From assembly GCA_038062375.1 (NCBI GenBank), contig JBBTXG010000008.1, positions 1 through 64,000 on the forward strand: a DNA stretch of 64,000 nt. The letters are read 5' to 3'. Position 1 is the stretch's first letter. Each line of letters opens with the position of its first letter. This DNA is from JBBTXG01 sp038062375 (lineage in GTDB: Bacteria; Patescibacteriota; Minisyncoccia; Minisyncoccales; UBA10102). A program made the translations under genes and the position numbers. The notes beneath the pieces are model-generated. The model had not been told where the DNA came from. It saw nothing but the letters and a program-made list of their open reading frames with translations, and searched no databases. Positions 43,309 to 52,566 of this stretch are shown here, one piece after another.

Positions 43309-44421
43309 TTATCCGATTCTTACATTTGGGTGAGCTTGGAGGGTATCGAAGTCCTTTGTAATGTTACCTCGTAACCAATTGAAATATCCCACAAGGGCGA
43401 TCATGACGCCGTTATCGGTAGCGAGTTTTTGGGGTGGGATGACAGGTGCGAGGCTTAGCCTCGCACATTCTTTCTCGATCGCGGCGCGGAGCTCGACATT
43501 GGCGGCAACTCCACCGCCAAGGATAATGCTCTTTACCTGAAACTCTTTTGCGGCTCTGACTGTTTTATGAACAAGAACGTCAATAATTGCCTGCTGGATT
43601 TCTGCTGCCATTGCTTGAATGTACTCCTTTGAGGCACGCACCTTTTCTGGCCGCGATTGATACTCATAGAGTACCGCTGTTTTGAGACCAGAGAAGCTGA
43701 AATCGTAGTCTTTAGTATGAATCATTGGCCGCGGGAGTTGTATCTTGTATTTCGTATTTCGTATGTTGTATTTGGGAATTGTTTGACCATTGGTCATTGG
43801 GGTTTGGGATTTGCATTGCGCGGCTTCCCGCGCAATGGCAGGGCCTCCCGGAAACTCCAATCCAAGAACTCGAGCTGTTTTATCAAACGCTTCTCCGGCT
43901 GCGTCATCTCTGGTTTCGCCAATAATTTTGTACCCACCGATGTCTTTTACAAAAACAAGTTGTGTATGCCCTCCAGAAACAATGAGTGCAGTCGCGGGAA
44001 ATAGTTTTTGAAAATTGGAAATTGAAAATTGGAAATTCTCATTGCCTGCTAAGGCAATGAGCAGGTGCCCCTCAATATGGTCAACGGGCACGAGCGGAAC
44101 ATCCCATGTTTTTGCAAGATTTTTCGCAAAATTCAAACCAGCCCACAAGCAGGGTGAAAGACCTGGACCGTATGTTACAGCGATTGAGTCGGTTTTTTCT
44201 ATCTTGGCCTCTTTGAGCGCTTTCTTGAGAACAATGGGAAGATTTTTTTCATGCGCTCTTTTTGCGAGCATAGGATAAACTCCTCCATACTTCTGGTGTA
44301 TTTTTATCTGCGAAGAAATAATGTCCGAGAGTATCTCAAACTCTGGATTTTTGCTCCCCTTGATTTCAATAATTGCAATTCCTGTATCATCGCAGGATGT
44401 TTCAATGCCAAGGATTTTCAT
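43309..44421 (-). CDS. tsaD: tRNA t6A37 synthesis protein TsaD
   Basis: 370 residues from the ATG at 44421 (MKILGIETSCDDTGIAIIE); the frame is open further upstream into the tRNA-Glu, which is not plausible. TsaD transfers threonylcarbamoyl to A37 of ANN-decoding tRNAs. Seen: ETSCDDT near the N-terminus, metal-binding VDHIEGH, SGGHTQLV, FSFSGLKTAV and the C-terminal LATDNGVMIA. Two stretches do not belong to the family: NENFQFSISNFQ (44004-44040) and KSQTPMTNGQTIPKYNIRNT (43741-43815), both encoded by low-complexity repeats. Confidence 0.95.
   Translation of the reverse strand: MKILGIETSCDDTGIAIIEIKGSKNPEFEILSDIISSQIKIHQKYGGVYPMLAKRAHEKNLPIVLKKALKEAKIEKTDSIAVTYGPGLSPCLWAGLNFAKNLAKTWDVPLVPVDHIEGHLLIALAGNENFQFSISNFQKLFPATALIVSGGHTQLVFVKDIGGYKIIGETRDDAAGEAFDKTARVLGLEFPGGPAIAREAAQCKSQTPMTNGQTIPKYNIRNTKYKIQLPRPMIHTKDYDFSFSGLKTAVLYEYQSRPEKVRASKEYIQAMAAEIQQAIIDVLVHKTVRAAKEFQVKSIILGGGVAANVELRAAIEKECARLSLAPVIPPQKLATDNGVMIALVGYFNWLRGNITKDFDTLQAHPNVRIG
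43741..43815 (-). repeat. In-frame low-complexity insertion 1 in tsaD
   Basis: Coding strand carries CAATGACCAATGG and AATACGAAATACAAGATACAA words, encoding PMTNGQTIPKYNIRNTKYKIQ just before the PRPM motif. Confidence 0.65.
44004..44040 (-). repeat. In-frame low-complexity insertion 2 in tsaD
   Basis: Coding strand repeats AATTTCCAATTTTCAATTTCC, encoding NFQFSISNFQK after the VDHIEGH motif. Confidence 0.65.
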
Positions 44422-44485
44422 ACCTTGAGCATAATGGAACCCTTGATTTTTTGCAATTTTTGAGCTACGATGCGCATAAGAACTC

Positions 44486-44561
44486 GGCCCCATCGTCTAG
44501 AGGCCTAGGACAGCGGGTTTTCAATCCGTTAACACCGGTCCGAATCCGGTTGGGGCCGCCA
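44486..44561 (+). tRNA. tRNA-Glu (anticodon TTC)
   Basis: 76 nt. Acceptor GGCCCCA pairs with TGGGGCC, discriminator G and an encoded CCA. Typical tRNA-Glu D arm (TCGTCTAGAGGCCTAGGA), anticodon loop TTTTCAA with TTC, T arm CCGGTCCGAATCCGG. The Leu, Arg and Ser tRNAs in this window do not encode CCA. Confidence 0.93.
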
Positions 44562-44604
44562 GCGATGTTATAAAAAGAGCATTTCTCTTATAAAAAATAT
44601 TGCC

Positions 44605-45942
44605 ATGAAATCGCCCCCAAAGTCATTGTTTAACGCAGGGAGCGCTACGCCTATAATGATTTTCGTCATTATTATCATTGTTGGTGTGGGCGTGAGCAGT
44701 TTTGTTATAGTATCAAGACAAGGACGCGAGATGCCGCCTCCAATTCAAAAAGTTGAAGAATCCGCTCCAGAGAGCGTTGAAAAATCTACTCCTGCTACCA
44801 TCGAAAAGCCTCAAGAGCAAACCAAGGAACCGTCGCCGCCCAAACCATCAAAGGTAAAAATAGCGCCACCGGAAAGTAGAACAGCTTCCCCTGCACCGCC
44901 AACACCTCCTTCGGCCGATCTCCTAGAAGGCATATGGCAACCCAAAATTCAAATCATTTGGGATTCTGTCAGTGGCGAATTTCGAGAGGTGCCGTTCTCT
45001 CACGAAAATTACCATTCGTACCTCGAATTTAAAAGAAGCGAATTGTGTATAGGCGGAACTTTTGATGCCGCCGGTATGCCCGCGCCATGCCAAGTAAATA
45101 TCCCCATCACTATACAGGGAGACATCATAAATCTTTCGAAGGGGAGTGAGAGTTCATCGGTACGCTGGCAAATTAAAAATGGCAACCTTGAATTGAGAGA
45201 AGCAGACAGTCTCAATAAACAACTTTTTATAAGACCATCGCTTCCGCTCGGACCCGATGCTCCCTTTTCTTCTACTGTAAAACCCGCCCAGGACCCGCAA
45301 CTTTTGCAAGGCATTTGGAAAGTAGATCAGGCATTTGATAAAGGATCGCGGGGTTTTACAGAATCAAAGCCCCTGGCAAGAAAGCTGGGATATCAGGAAT
45401 TCAAAGACAACAGCGCTATGTGCCAGGGATGGGATCAAAACTTTACCAAGTGCGACAACTATCACCCATACAGCATAGTGGATGGCAGCAAAATCAAGAC
45501 CTCAAGAGCGAGCCCCAACGCCTATGACTGGTATATCTGGAAGATTGTTAATGGTAAGCTCGAGTTAACTGCTGAATATTGGAGAGCTGTTTACAAAAAA
45601 GTTGCCGCTCTCCAAGGGCCTATTATTAACTATGATCCCGCATCTATTCCAAAAATTAATTCCATAACCGTAAGTCACCTCTCGGTCAGAGCCGGAGATA
45701 ATATTACTATCACCTGCAAGGCATCGGATAATGTTGAAGTCCAATGGATCGATGTCTATATTGACGGGGGAGGAAGAGGTTATGCCGAGAGATATAATCC
45801 TGAAACCGGACCAAACAAAACACTAACAGCAAGCTTTACCCATACTCTTTCTGCCCAAGATACCTATAAAATTTCCTGCAAGGCCACGGACAATGAAGAG
45901 CTTGAAGCGCGATCCGAAACTTTATCGGTATCATCCAATTAA
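44605..45942 (+). CDS. Membrane-anchored exported protein with Ig-like C-terminus
   Basis: 445 residues. One N-terminal transmembrane helix (PIMIFVIIIIVGVGVSSFVIVS), a Pro/Glu/Lys-rich spacer (about 40-110), two related middle units of about 105 residues (SADLLEGIWQPKI... and DPQLLQGIWKVDQ..., each with a Cys pair), and a C-terminal Ig-like domain (ITVSHLSVRAGDNITITCKASDNVEVQWIDVYIDG). I do not know the family of the repeated LL-x-GIW unit. Probably surface-exposed. Followed after 23 bp by another exported protein. Confidence 0.78.
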   Translation: MKSPPKSLFNAGSATPIMIFVIIIIVGVGVSSFVIVSRQGREMPPPIQKVEESAPESVEKSTPATIEKPQEQTKEPSPPKPSKVKIAPPESRTASPAPPTPPSADLLEGIWQPKIQIIWDSVSGEFREVPFSHENYHSYLEFKRSELCIGGTFDAAGMPAPCQVNIPITIQGDIINLSKGSESSSVRWQIKNGNLELREADSLNKQLFIRPSLPLGPDAPFSSTVKPAQDPQLLQGIWKVDQAFDKGSRGFTESKPLARKLGYQEFKDNSAMCQGWDQNFTKCDNYHPYSIVDGSKIKTSRASPNAYDWYIWKIVNGKLELTAEYWRAVYKKVAALQGPIINYDPASIPKINSITVSHLSVRAGDNITITCKASDNVEVQWIDVYIDGGGRGYAERYNPETGPNKTLTASFTHTLSAQDTYKISCKATDNEELEARSETLSVSSN

Positions 45943-45965
45943 ACGCAAAAAAATACAAAAAAAAT

Positions 45966-46919
45966 ATGGCGAATAAGTTTTTTGCTAAAATGGCTGGGAT
46001 TGCTGCCCTTCTTTTGTGGTCTGTTTTCGCCCATGCCCAAACTGGCTACCATACAATTCTTTTGAATGCCAATCAGGATGCGGACTTTGTAGTTACCGTT
46101 GGCTCTAAAACGTATACAAAAGCTGATGCAAAAGAGGTCGAACCGAATATAAAATCCGGTAGACCGGGCGATCCATTTAAGGGTTGGGAGATAAAATCCG
46201 CTGAACCAGCAAAACAATATATTGTAGAATTCAAACCCCTCCAGGGATTTTTTGTACAGTCTGGCGGCTACAATAAAACGTATGAGATACCTCCGGGCTA
46301 TGACTATTTCACCTACCAGACAAATATCATCTACGACCCAACAGAAATCTCCGTGTGGGCTTCCTTTGCTGGCGCCGCCTGGGAAGAAGAGAAAACATTG
46401 AGAGCCCCCTTTACCATCAAAGGACCAAGAAATTATAGCGGCGAGGTCGGAGTCGGAGGAGTGTTTGATCAGTGGAAGGGAGAAAAAGTACCTTGGGGTG
46501 AATACACCATCACGTGGGGCGCTATCCCAGGGTACGAGACTCCACCGCCCAAAACTTTGATGTTAAGCTCCGAGACGCTGACTAAAGAGGCGGGGCGTAC
46601 ACCACAGGGCGCTTTCTTCGATGTCGTGAGTACTGGGAAGATAACGTTCAATGCGATCTACCAAAGGAAGACTGCGACACCACCTACGTCTATACCACCG
46701 CCGCAAGCACCTTCGGTACCCAAACAGGTTGCCCCCCAACCACCCCCAATACCAGCCCCGAAGACAGCTGCACCAATACGTGCGACTCAAGCCCCGAGAC
46801 CAACAGAAGAGCAAAACAGCATTAGCCCTTCGTCTCCGCCGGACGTGTTGGAAAAACCCCAAGGATTTTTCTCGCGTATTTGGCGGGCAATTATTTCGTT
46901 TTTCGGGAGATTGTTTTAA
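45966..46919 (+). CDS. Exported protein with Pro-rich tail
   Basis: 317 residues: signal peptide (MAGIAALLLWSVFAHA), two beta-rich segments (about 25-120 and 120-220; the second begins ISVWASFAGAAWEEEKTL), a Pro/Ala-rich linker (PPTSIPPPQAPSVPKQVAPQ) and an amphipathic C-terminal helix (FSRIWRAIISFFGRLF) that may touch the membrane. Family not recognised. Probably in an operon with 44605-45942. Confidence 0.72.
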   Translation: MANKFFAKMAGIAALLLWSVFAHAQTGYHTILLNANQDADFVVTVGSKTYTKADAKEVEPNIKSGRPGDPFKGWEIKSAEPAKQYIVEFKPLQGFFVQSGGYNKTYEIPPGYDYFTYQTNIIYDPTEISVWASFAGAAWEEEKTLRAPFTIKGPRNYSGEVGVGGVFDQWKGEKVPWGEYTITWGAIPGYETPPPKTLMLSSETLTKEAGRTPQGAFFDVVSTGKITFNAIYQRKTATPPTSIPPPQAPSVPKQVAPQPPPIPAPKTAAPIRATQAPRPTEEQNSISPSSPPDVLEKPQGFFSRIWRAIISFFGRLF

Positions 46920-47038
46920 TGCTCTTTATAGGTCTTGGAGGTCTTCCCATCCGTATCTGCGGCGCGGCCACTTCTCTTTTTCAAGAATTTGCGATAAAAT
47001 AAGTTCTAACTAAATCGTAAAGACGCACCTCTTTGTGA

Positions 47039-48451
47039 ATGACCTCCATGAACAACATGGCTCTCTTTATACCTGTTTTAGGCATTCTCCTGCTCGAAAG
47101 CCTTCTCCTGGCTTCTTTTGTTATTCCTCCCCACGTTGTGGTAGTTCAAAATCGGGCAAGTTCTCTTACGCAAACCAATCCTCAACCCCTTTCCATCCTT
47201 CCCTCTCCGAGGAACGAAAAAGGAGTGTATTTAGATAAACTTCAAAACGTAAAAAGCAATTTGATCTCCCGTAACGCTAGCTTTTTAGAAATAAATTTCT
47301 CCAAAGAAAAAGCAATAAGATACGAAGAAGGAAAGATGATCAATGAGGTTCCGATTTTGGCAAAAGGCGACCCTCAAGGATGGGGAGGCACTCCCGCAGG
47401 ACTCTACGCAATCCTTACAAAACATAAAGTCGCATTCTCGGGGATATCTCAAGTCTATATGCCCTATGCGATCAAATTCTATGGCAAGTATTATCTCCAC
47501 GGAGAACCCTACTACGCAGGAGGCAAGAAGCTTTCTTCCGATGTCTCTGGCGGTTGTATTCGACTCAAAGATGGCGATGCTGAAGTTCTCTACAATGGCG
47601 TTGACGAGCATCTTCCTGTTCTCGTTATTGATAAAGAAAATGACGGCTATGTCTATAATTTCTCTTCCATGCAAGATCCTCCTCAAATTTCTGCGCAAGG
47701 TTATCTCATCGCAGATCTTGACTCGGGATTTGTATTTGCAGAGAAAAATTCTCAAATGGCACTGCCCATAGCTTCTCTCACTAAATTGATGACTGCTCTT
47801 ATCCTTGCAGAAAATGTTGACTTGAGAAAATCGGTCGAAATCACGCCTCACATACTCCAGGCCTATGGAGAAAATCCCGTACTCAAAGCAGGAGAAAAAT
47901 TACGAGTAGTTGAGTTACTCTATCCTCTCTTAATCTCATCCTCCAACGATGCAGCGGAAGCTCTCGGCGAATTCCTTGGCCGCGAGAACACCATTCGCTT
48001 CATGAACGAAAAAGCAGATGCAATGTTTATGGAAGATGCTTCGTTTGCAGATCTGTCGGGACTTCACGAGGACAACGTTGCAACCCCCCAGGATCTCTTC
48101 TTCCTCGGAAGATATCTCTTGAATAACCGGCCTCCAATCCTCGAGATCACGAAAGGAAAAGAGGTTTTAAGTTTTGGCCCATTACACTTTGCAAAAGAGG
48201 ACTTATGGAACAAAAATATCTTCCATGGAGATCCAAGCTTTCTCGGCGGGAAAACAGGATATACAAATCTTTCCAAGCATACCGCGCTTTTCCTCTTTCG
48301 TTTTCTCACGCAAGACGCACAATCCCGCAATGTTGCGTTTATTCTCCTTGGCTCTGAAGATATAGAAGCTGAAGTTCAAAAACTCTATCAGTGGCTCACA
48401 AAGAGTTATGCGATTCGTCCTGATTATACAAGACAACCTCTCGAGCAATAA
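47039..48451 (+). CDS. Fused L,D-transpeptidase and D,D-carboxypeptidase
   Basis: 470 residues; ATGs at 47048 and 47057 are alternative starts. After a signal anchor (residues 7-30) comes a YkuD L,D-transpeptidase domain (about 65-200) with YLHGEPYY (H154) and SSDVSGGCIRL (C173). It is followed by an S11 penicillin-binding domain (about 220-450) with S-x-x-K as SLTK (S246, K249), S-x-N as SSN (301-303) and KTGYTNLSKH. One half makes 3-3 cross-links, the other trims terminal D-Ala from stem peptides. These activities are normally on separate proteins. Between exported proteins and a glycosyltransferase. Confidence 0.9.
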   Translation: MTSMNNMALFIPVLGILLLESLLLASFVIPPHVVVVQNRASSLTQTNPQPLSILPSPRNEKGVYLDKLQNVKSNLISRNASFLEINFSKEKAIRYEEGKMINEVPILAKGDPQGWGGTPAGLYAILTKHKVAFSGISQVYMPYAIKFYGKYYLHGEPYYAGGKKLSSDVSGGCIRLKDGDAEVLYNGVDEHLPVLVIDKENDGYVYNFSSMQDPPQISAQGYLIADLDSGFVFAEKNSQMALPIASLTKLMTALILAENVDLRKSVEITPHILQAYGENPVLKAGEKLRVVELLYPLLISSSNDAAEALGEFLGRENTIRFMNEKADAMFMEDASFADLSGLHEDNVATPQDLFFLGRYLLNNRPPILEITKGKEVLSFGPLHFAKEDLWNKNIFHGDPSFLGGKTGYTNLSKHTALFLFRFLTQDAQSRNVAFILLGSEDIEAEVQKLYQWLTKSYAIRPDYTRQPLEQ

Positions 48452-48461
48452 AAATTGATTT

Positions 48462-50012
48462 ATGAACTCCTATCTCACTGCTGCTCGAGCTCAAGATATT
48501 GAAAATCCTCGCGAGAGGCTTGTCTATCGCCTCTTTGAAATGCTCCCTGGATTTCTTGCCTGGAGCACGCTTGGAGCTGCGGTTTTTGGTGCATGGCGTT
48601 TTCCTGTTGCCACCGCATTCTTCATTTTGGGCTTTACCGTCTTTTGGCTCTTGCGAGTTTTATACTTTGCTTTTCATCTCCGGGCTGGGTATCAGAAAAT
48701 GCAAGAGCACGAAAAGATCAACTGGTTACAAAAACTTACGGAGTTGTCGCCAAAGAATTATTCCCTTCCCCTCTCTGGCTGGCAGGATATATATCATCTC
48801 ATCCTTGTACCCACCTACAAAGAACCGTGGGAAATTCTAAGAGAAACGCTTGGAGCACTCAAGAATTCTACGTATCCCAAAAAGACAATGATCGTTGTGC
48901 TCGGGATAGAAGAAAAAGAGGGCAATCGGGCTCAACAAAAAGCTGCGCTGCTCGCAGAAGAATTCCAGAAAGAATTCTTTCGATTTGTCGTCACCCTGCA
49001 CCCTATCCATATTCCAGGAGAAATCGCAGGCAAAGGAGCAAACGAGACATGGGCGGCAAAGCGCGCGAAGGAACAGGTCGTAGACCCTCTTCATATTCCT
49101 CACGAGCGAATTATTGTCACTTCGTTAGACGCAGATACCGTCGTATCCCCACAGTATTTAAGCTGTCTGACCTACCATTATCTCACTTCTAAAGCGCCTC
49201 TGCGACACTCTTATCAACCCGTTCCCTTGTTCATCAATAATGTCTGGCAGGCATCTGGACTTTCTCGCATCTTTGCTTTCTCAACTACGTTCTGGTATCT
49301 CCTCAATCAAGAGAGACCAGAAACATTAAGCACGTTTTCCTCTCATTCCATGAGCTTTCGGACATTGGTGGAGGTGGGATTCAAACAAACAAATTTTGTT
49401 TCTGACGACTCGCGCATTTTTTGGCAATGCTTTTTGCGATACGACGGCGAGTATGCGGTACAGCCTCTCTACTACCCTGTTTCTATGGATGCAAATGCGG
49501 CGCCAACCTTCTGGGGTACCGTGAAGAATATCTACCTCCAACAACGGCGCTGGGCATATGGAGTAGCTGACATTCCCTATTTTCTCTTTGGATTTCTTAA
49601 AAGAAAAATTCCTTTAAGGAAAAAACTTTCTTTAGGATTCGATCGCATCGAAGCTTTTTGGTCGTGGGCAACTGCTTCTCCTCTCATGTTTGTTTTGGGC
49701 TGGCTGCCAATCGTACTCGGAGGAACAGAATTTTCCCAAACACTGCTTTCTTATAATCTCCCTCGTTACACCTCGTGGATTCTTACCGTTACCCTCCTGG
49801 GATTGGTGTGGTCGGTCTATCTCACGCTTCTCTTTCTCCCTCCCCGGCCTCCTGAATATAAAAAATGGAAGCTCTTTTGGTTTGTGGTCCAATGGATTTT
49901 CCTTCCCCCTATCATGATCTTTTTCTCCCTTCCTGCCATCGATGCCCAAACGCGTTTGATGCTCGGAAAGTATCTTGGGTTCTGGTCCACGCCAAAATTC
50001 AGAAAGAAATAA
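48462..50012 (+). CDS. Membrane glycosyltransferase, family 2
   Basis: 516 residues. Two N-terminal helices (about 30-75), a GT-A domain with LVPTYKEPWE, the nucleotide-sugar/metal site SLDADTVVS (D223, D225), a later acidic site (TNFVSDDSRIFWQC) and QQRRWAYG, then three or four C-terminal helices. This layout is that of processive GT2 enzymes (cellulose or hyaluronan synthase-like). Product unknown; it could build a surface polysaccharide. Starts 10 bp after the peptidase fusion. Confidence 0.85.
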   Translation: MNSYLTAARAQDIENPRERLVYRLFEMLPGFLAWSTLGAAVFGAWRFPVATAFFILGFTVFWLLRVLYFAFHLRAGYQKMQEHEKINWLQKLTELSPKNYSLPLSGWQDIYHLILVPTYKEPWEILRETLGALKNSTYPKKTMIVVLGIEEKEGNRAQQKAALLAEEFQKEFFRFVVTLHPIHIPGEIAGKGANETWAAKRAKEQVVDPLHIPHERIIVTSLDADTVVSPQYLSCLTYHYLTSKAPLRHSYQPVPLFINNVWQASGLSRIFAFSTTFWYLLNQERPETLSTFSSHSMSFRTLVEVGFKQTNFVSDDSRIFWQCFLRYDGEYAVQPLYYPVSMDANAAPTFWGTVKNIYLQQRRWAYGVADIPYFLFGFLKRKIPLRKKLSLGFDRIEAFWSWATASPLMFVLGWLPIVLGGTEFSQTLLSYNLPRYTSWILTVTLLGLVWSVYLTLLFLPPRPPEYKKWKLFWFVVQWIFLPPIMIFFSLPAIDAQTRLMLGKYLGFWSTPKFRKK

Positions 50013-50034
50013 TCATTCAAGTGGAGATCATTCA

Positions 50035-52221
50035 TTACTCGAGATGAAGTTTTGTCCTCAAATCTTGCACCTTTGCCTTGAGTTGAGGGTATTTCGTGAG
50101 CGTAATATCTTCTTCCAAAATACTTTTTGCAGATTCGCGGACTTCTTCGACGAGCTGGAGATTGGTGAGCTGCTGCATTGCAAAATCGGGAATGCCCCAT
50201 TGTTTGGTGCCCGTAAAGTCGCCGGGGCCTCGTATCTTGAGATCATGCTCTGCGAGTTCAAATCCGCTCTCTGCCTCTTTGAGCGCCTTGAGTCTTTTCC
50301 GTGTGTTTCGAGAAGGAGATTCGGTAAAAAGAAAACAATAGGACTGATGTTCAGATCTTCCTACCCTTCCTCGAAGCTGATGAAGCTGGGCTAAGCCAAA
50401 ATGTTCAGCTCCTTCGATCATCATGACGGTGGCATTGGGCACATCAACTCCCACCTCCACCACCGATGTCGAAACGAGAATATCAATTTTTCCATACTTC
50501 AATTTCCTCATCACCTGCTCTTTCTCTTTTGCAGGCATTTTGCCATGAAGCATTGCGAGTCGAAGATCAGGAAAAACCTGCGTTGATAATTTCTCGTACT
50601 CTTCTTTCACTGCCTTCGCTTCGCTCCATCGCCTGGCAGACGATGGACGACTCCAGATCGACGAGTTGCCGCTTACAAAAACATTCCTCTTTGCCGTTTG
50701 CTCTAGATCGTTCGTCATTTCTTGATTTTCTGCTGATTCAATCCTTGGACAAATCACAAATACCTGTCTTCCTTTTTTTACTTCTCCTCGAACTGCTTGG
50801 TACGCAAGGTTCCGTTCTGCCGGCGGAACAATCTCAGTGAATACTTTCTTTCTTCCTTTCGGAAGTTCCTTGATAATGGTGAGGTCCAAATCTCCGTAGA
50901 TGGTAAGCGCAAGGGTGCGCGGAATGGGCGTTGCGCTCATGGAAAGCAGGTGGGGAATCAATGTACTTCGATGGAGAAGCTGGGCTCGTTGTTTTACTCC
51001 AAATCGATGTTGTTCATCCACCACGACCAACGCGAGATTTCCAAACCTCACCTGATCTTGAATTAAACTGTGCGTGCCCACAAGAACATCAATCTTTTGA
51101 TTCTTTGCCCTCTCTAAAAGTTTTGCTCTCGAGATTTCAATAAAATCGTTTGGAAGCTTCGGAGAGATCAACCGGTCTAGAGTACCGGTGAGTAACCCGA
51201 TCGTCATTCGAAAAGGAGTGAGAAGTTGAGCAATCGTTTTGAAATGTTGCTGCGCCAAAATTTCTGTCGGAGCTAAAAATGCTGCCTGATATCCTGCTTT
51301 TACCACCGAGAGGGCTGCCATGGCTGCTACGACGGTTTTCCCCGATCCCACATCTCCTTGAAGAAGTCTGTTCATGGGCCTTGGTTTTTCCATATCTTTG
51401 AGAATATGCCAAGCAGCCTTTTTCTGGTCATTGGTAAGCTGGAAGGGAAGCGACTTGGTGAACTTCTGCATGCGTTCGGGATCAAAGGGAATGACTGGCG
51501 CCTTTACAGAAGCTATCTTCTTTCGTTCAGAAAGGATGAAGAGGAGGATATAAAAGAGCTCTTCAAACGAGAATCGTCTCTGTGCCTGTTTTGCAAGCTC
51601 GAGAGAATCAGGAAAATGCACTTGCCATAATGCTCTTGCCAAAGGAAGAAATCCTTGTTCTCGCAAGATCGTATCAGGGAGCGTTTCTCCCGTCTCTTTC
51701 CCATGCATTGCTAGCGCCATTTTTATGATCGAGCGCAGCCAACGCGAAGATACGCCTGCAGTTTCAGGATACAAAGGTATGATTCTGCCCGTATGCGTGA
51801 GTTTGACCTCTTCTCCGGAACATTTCTCATACGAAGGGTTCGAAAAATAGAATCCGTATTTATCTCGCACAATCTTCCCTGCGAGATATGCCAAATCCCC
51901 TCTTTTCAAAACATTCTTAAGATATGGCTGGTTGAACCATATTGCCTTGATCGTCCCAGTGGCATCTTCGATAAGAGCTTCGGTAATATGAAGGTGTTTG
52001 CGAAATGTGCGGCTCTCTTGAATTGCAAGGATCTTTCCCATGACGCAAGACGTAATTCCCTCCTTCACATCTCGAATCGCGATTACTCGAGACAGATCCT
52101 CGTATGCTCTTGGAAAATGAAAAAGAAGATCACGAACCGTTGTGATCCCCATTTGCTTGAGTTTTTTTTCGTACGCAGGCCCTATGCGCGGAATGGAACC
52201 TATCGCGGTTAAAAGATTCAT
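50035..52221 (-). CDS. recG: ATP-dependent DNA helicase RecG
   Basis: 728 residues. A wedge/OB domain (about 60-160; LHITEALIEDATGTIKAIWFNQPYL) is followed by the helicase core: LLQGDVGSGKTVVA (Walker A), VDEQHRFGV (DEQH), MSATPIPRT, ATVMMIEGAEHFGLAQLHQLRGRVGR and the RecG end motif DLKIRGPGDFTGTKQWG. It remodels stalled replication forks. Between LICPRIESAE-like and LSTQVFPDLRL there are about 35 extra residues (SGNSSIWSRPSSARRWSEAK, 50620-50745) that the family does not have. Confidence 0.94.
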   Translation of the reverse strand: MNLLTAIGSIPRIGPAYEKKLKQMGITTVRDLLFHFPRAYEDLSRVIAIRDVKEGITSCVMGKILAIQESRTFRKHLHITEALIEDATGTIKAIWFNQPYLKNVLKRGDLAYLAGKIVRDKYGFYFSNPSYEKCSGEEVKLTHTGRIIPLYPETAGVSSRWLRSIIKMALAMHGKETGETLPDTILREQGFLPLARALWQVHFPDSLELAKQAQRRFSFEELFYILLFILSERKKIASVKAPVIPFDPERMQKFTKSLPFQLTNDQKKAAWHILKDMEKPRPMNRLLQGDVGSGKTVVAAMAALSVVKAGYQAAFLAPTEILAQQHFKTIAQLLTPFRMTIGLLTGTLDRLISPKLPNDFIEISRAKLLERAKNQKIDVLVGTHSLIQDQVRFGNLALVVVDEQHRFGVKQRAQLLHRSTLIPHLLSMSATPIPRTLALTIYGDLDLTIIKELPKGRKKVFTEIVPPAERNLAYQAVRGEVKKGRQVFVICPRIESAENQEMTNDLEQTAKRNVFVSGNSSIWSRPSSARRWSEAKAVKEEYEKLSTQVFPDLRLAMLHGKMPAKEKEQVMRKLKYGKIDILVSTSVVEVGVDVPNATVMMIEGAEHFGLAQLHQLRGRVGRSEHQSYCFLFTESPSRNTRKRLKALKEAESGFELAEHDLKIRGPGDFTGTKQWGIPDFAMQQLTNLQLVEEVRESAKSILEEDITLTKYPQLKAKVQDLRTKLHLE
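50620..50745 (-). repeat. In-frame insertion in recG with a short palindrome
   Basis: Contains CCATCG-N9-CGATGG (about 50632-50652) and encodes Ser/Arg-rich extra residues in helicase domain 2. It differs in sequence from the KIKNQK type, so it may be a separate element. Confidence 0.45.
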
Positions 52222-52229
52222 GCAGGATG

Positions 52230-52302
52230 TGTCCCCAGGAGGAGTTGAACCTCCAATCTTTGGCTCCGCAGGCCAACGCTTTATCCATTAAGCTATGGGG
52301 AC
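52230..52302 (-). tRNA. tRNA-Arg (anticodon GCG)
   Basis: 73 nt: acceptor GTCCCCA/TGGGGAC, D arm TAGCTTAATGGATA, anticodon arm TTGGC-CTGCGGA-GCCAA with GCG, T arm GGAGGTTCAACTCC, no encoded CCA. Most bacteria read CGN codons with a tRNA-Arg whose A34 is turned to inosine; here the gene has G34. Confidence 0.9.
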
Positions 52303-52399
52303 GTCTCTCTTCTCTTGTAGCACAAATGACCAACGGTTTCCATAGACGAAAAGAGTACCCTATGGTACGCTAAAAAATCCCAAAGCGATGAAATTTCAG

Positions 52400-52487
52400 G
52401 GAGACGTGGCTGAGTGGTTGAAAGCGGCTCCGTGCTAAGGAGTTAGGGGTCAAAAGCCTCTCGGAGGTTCGAATCCTCCCGTCTCCG
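52400..52487 (+). tRNA. tRNA-Ser (anticodon GCT)
   Basis: 88 nt: acceptor GGAGACG/CGTCTCC, anticodon loop GTGCTAA with GCT, long variable arm (AGGGGTCAAAAGCCTCT) typical of Ser tRNAs, T arm GGAGGTTCGAATCCTCC, discriminator G, no encoded CCA. Confidence 0.93.
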
Positions 52488-52548
52488 CCTTCGCTCGCCG
52501 AAGCGGCGAGCTACGGCGGACACAGTCCGCTGTAGCGAATCGCGAAGG
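52488..52548. repeat. Cruciform repeat touching the tRNA-Ser 3' end
   Basis: Outer arms CCTTCGC (52488-52494) and GCGAAGG (52542-52548) enclose two hairpins: TCGCC-GAAGC-GGCGA and GCTACGGCGGAC-ACA-GTCCGCTGTAGC (one G-T pair). A T-run follows at 52554-52558, so as RNA it could end the tRNA transcript; as DNA it looks like a dispersed repeat common in CPR scaffolds. Confidence 0.6.
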
Positions 52549-52566
52549 AGAGCTTTTTAATTAAAC

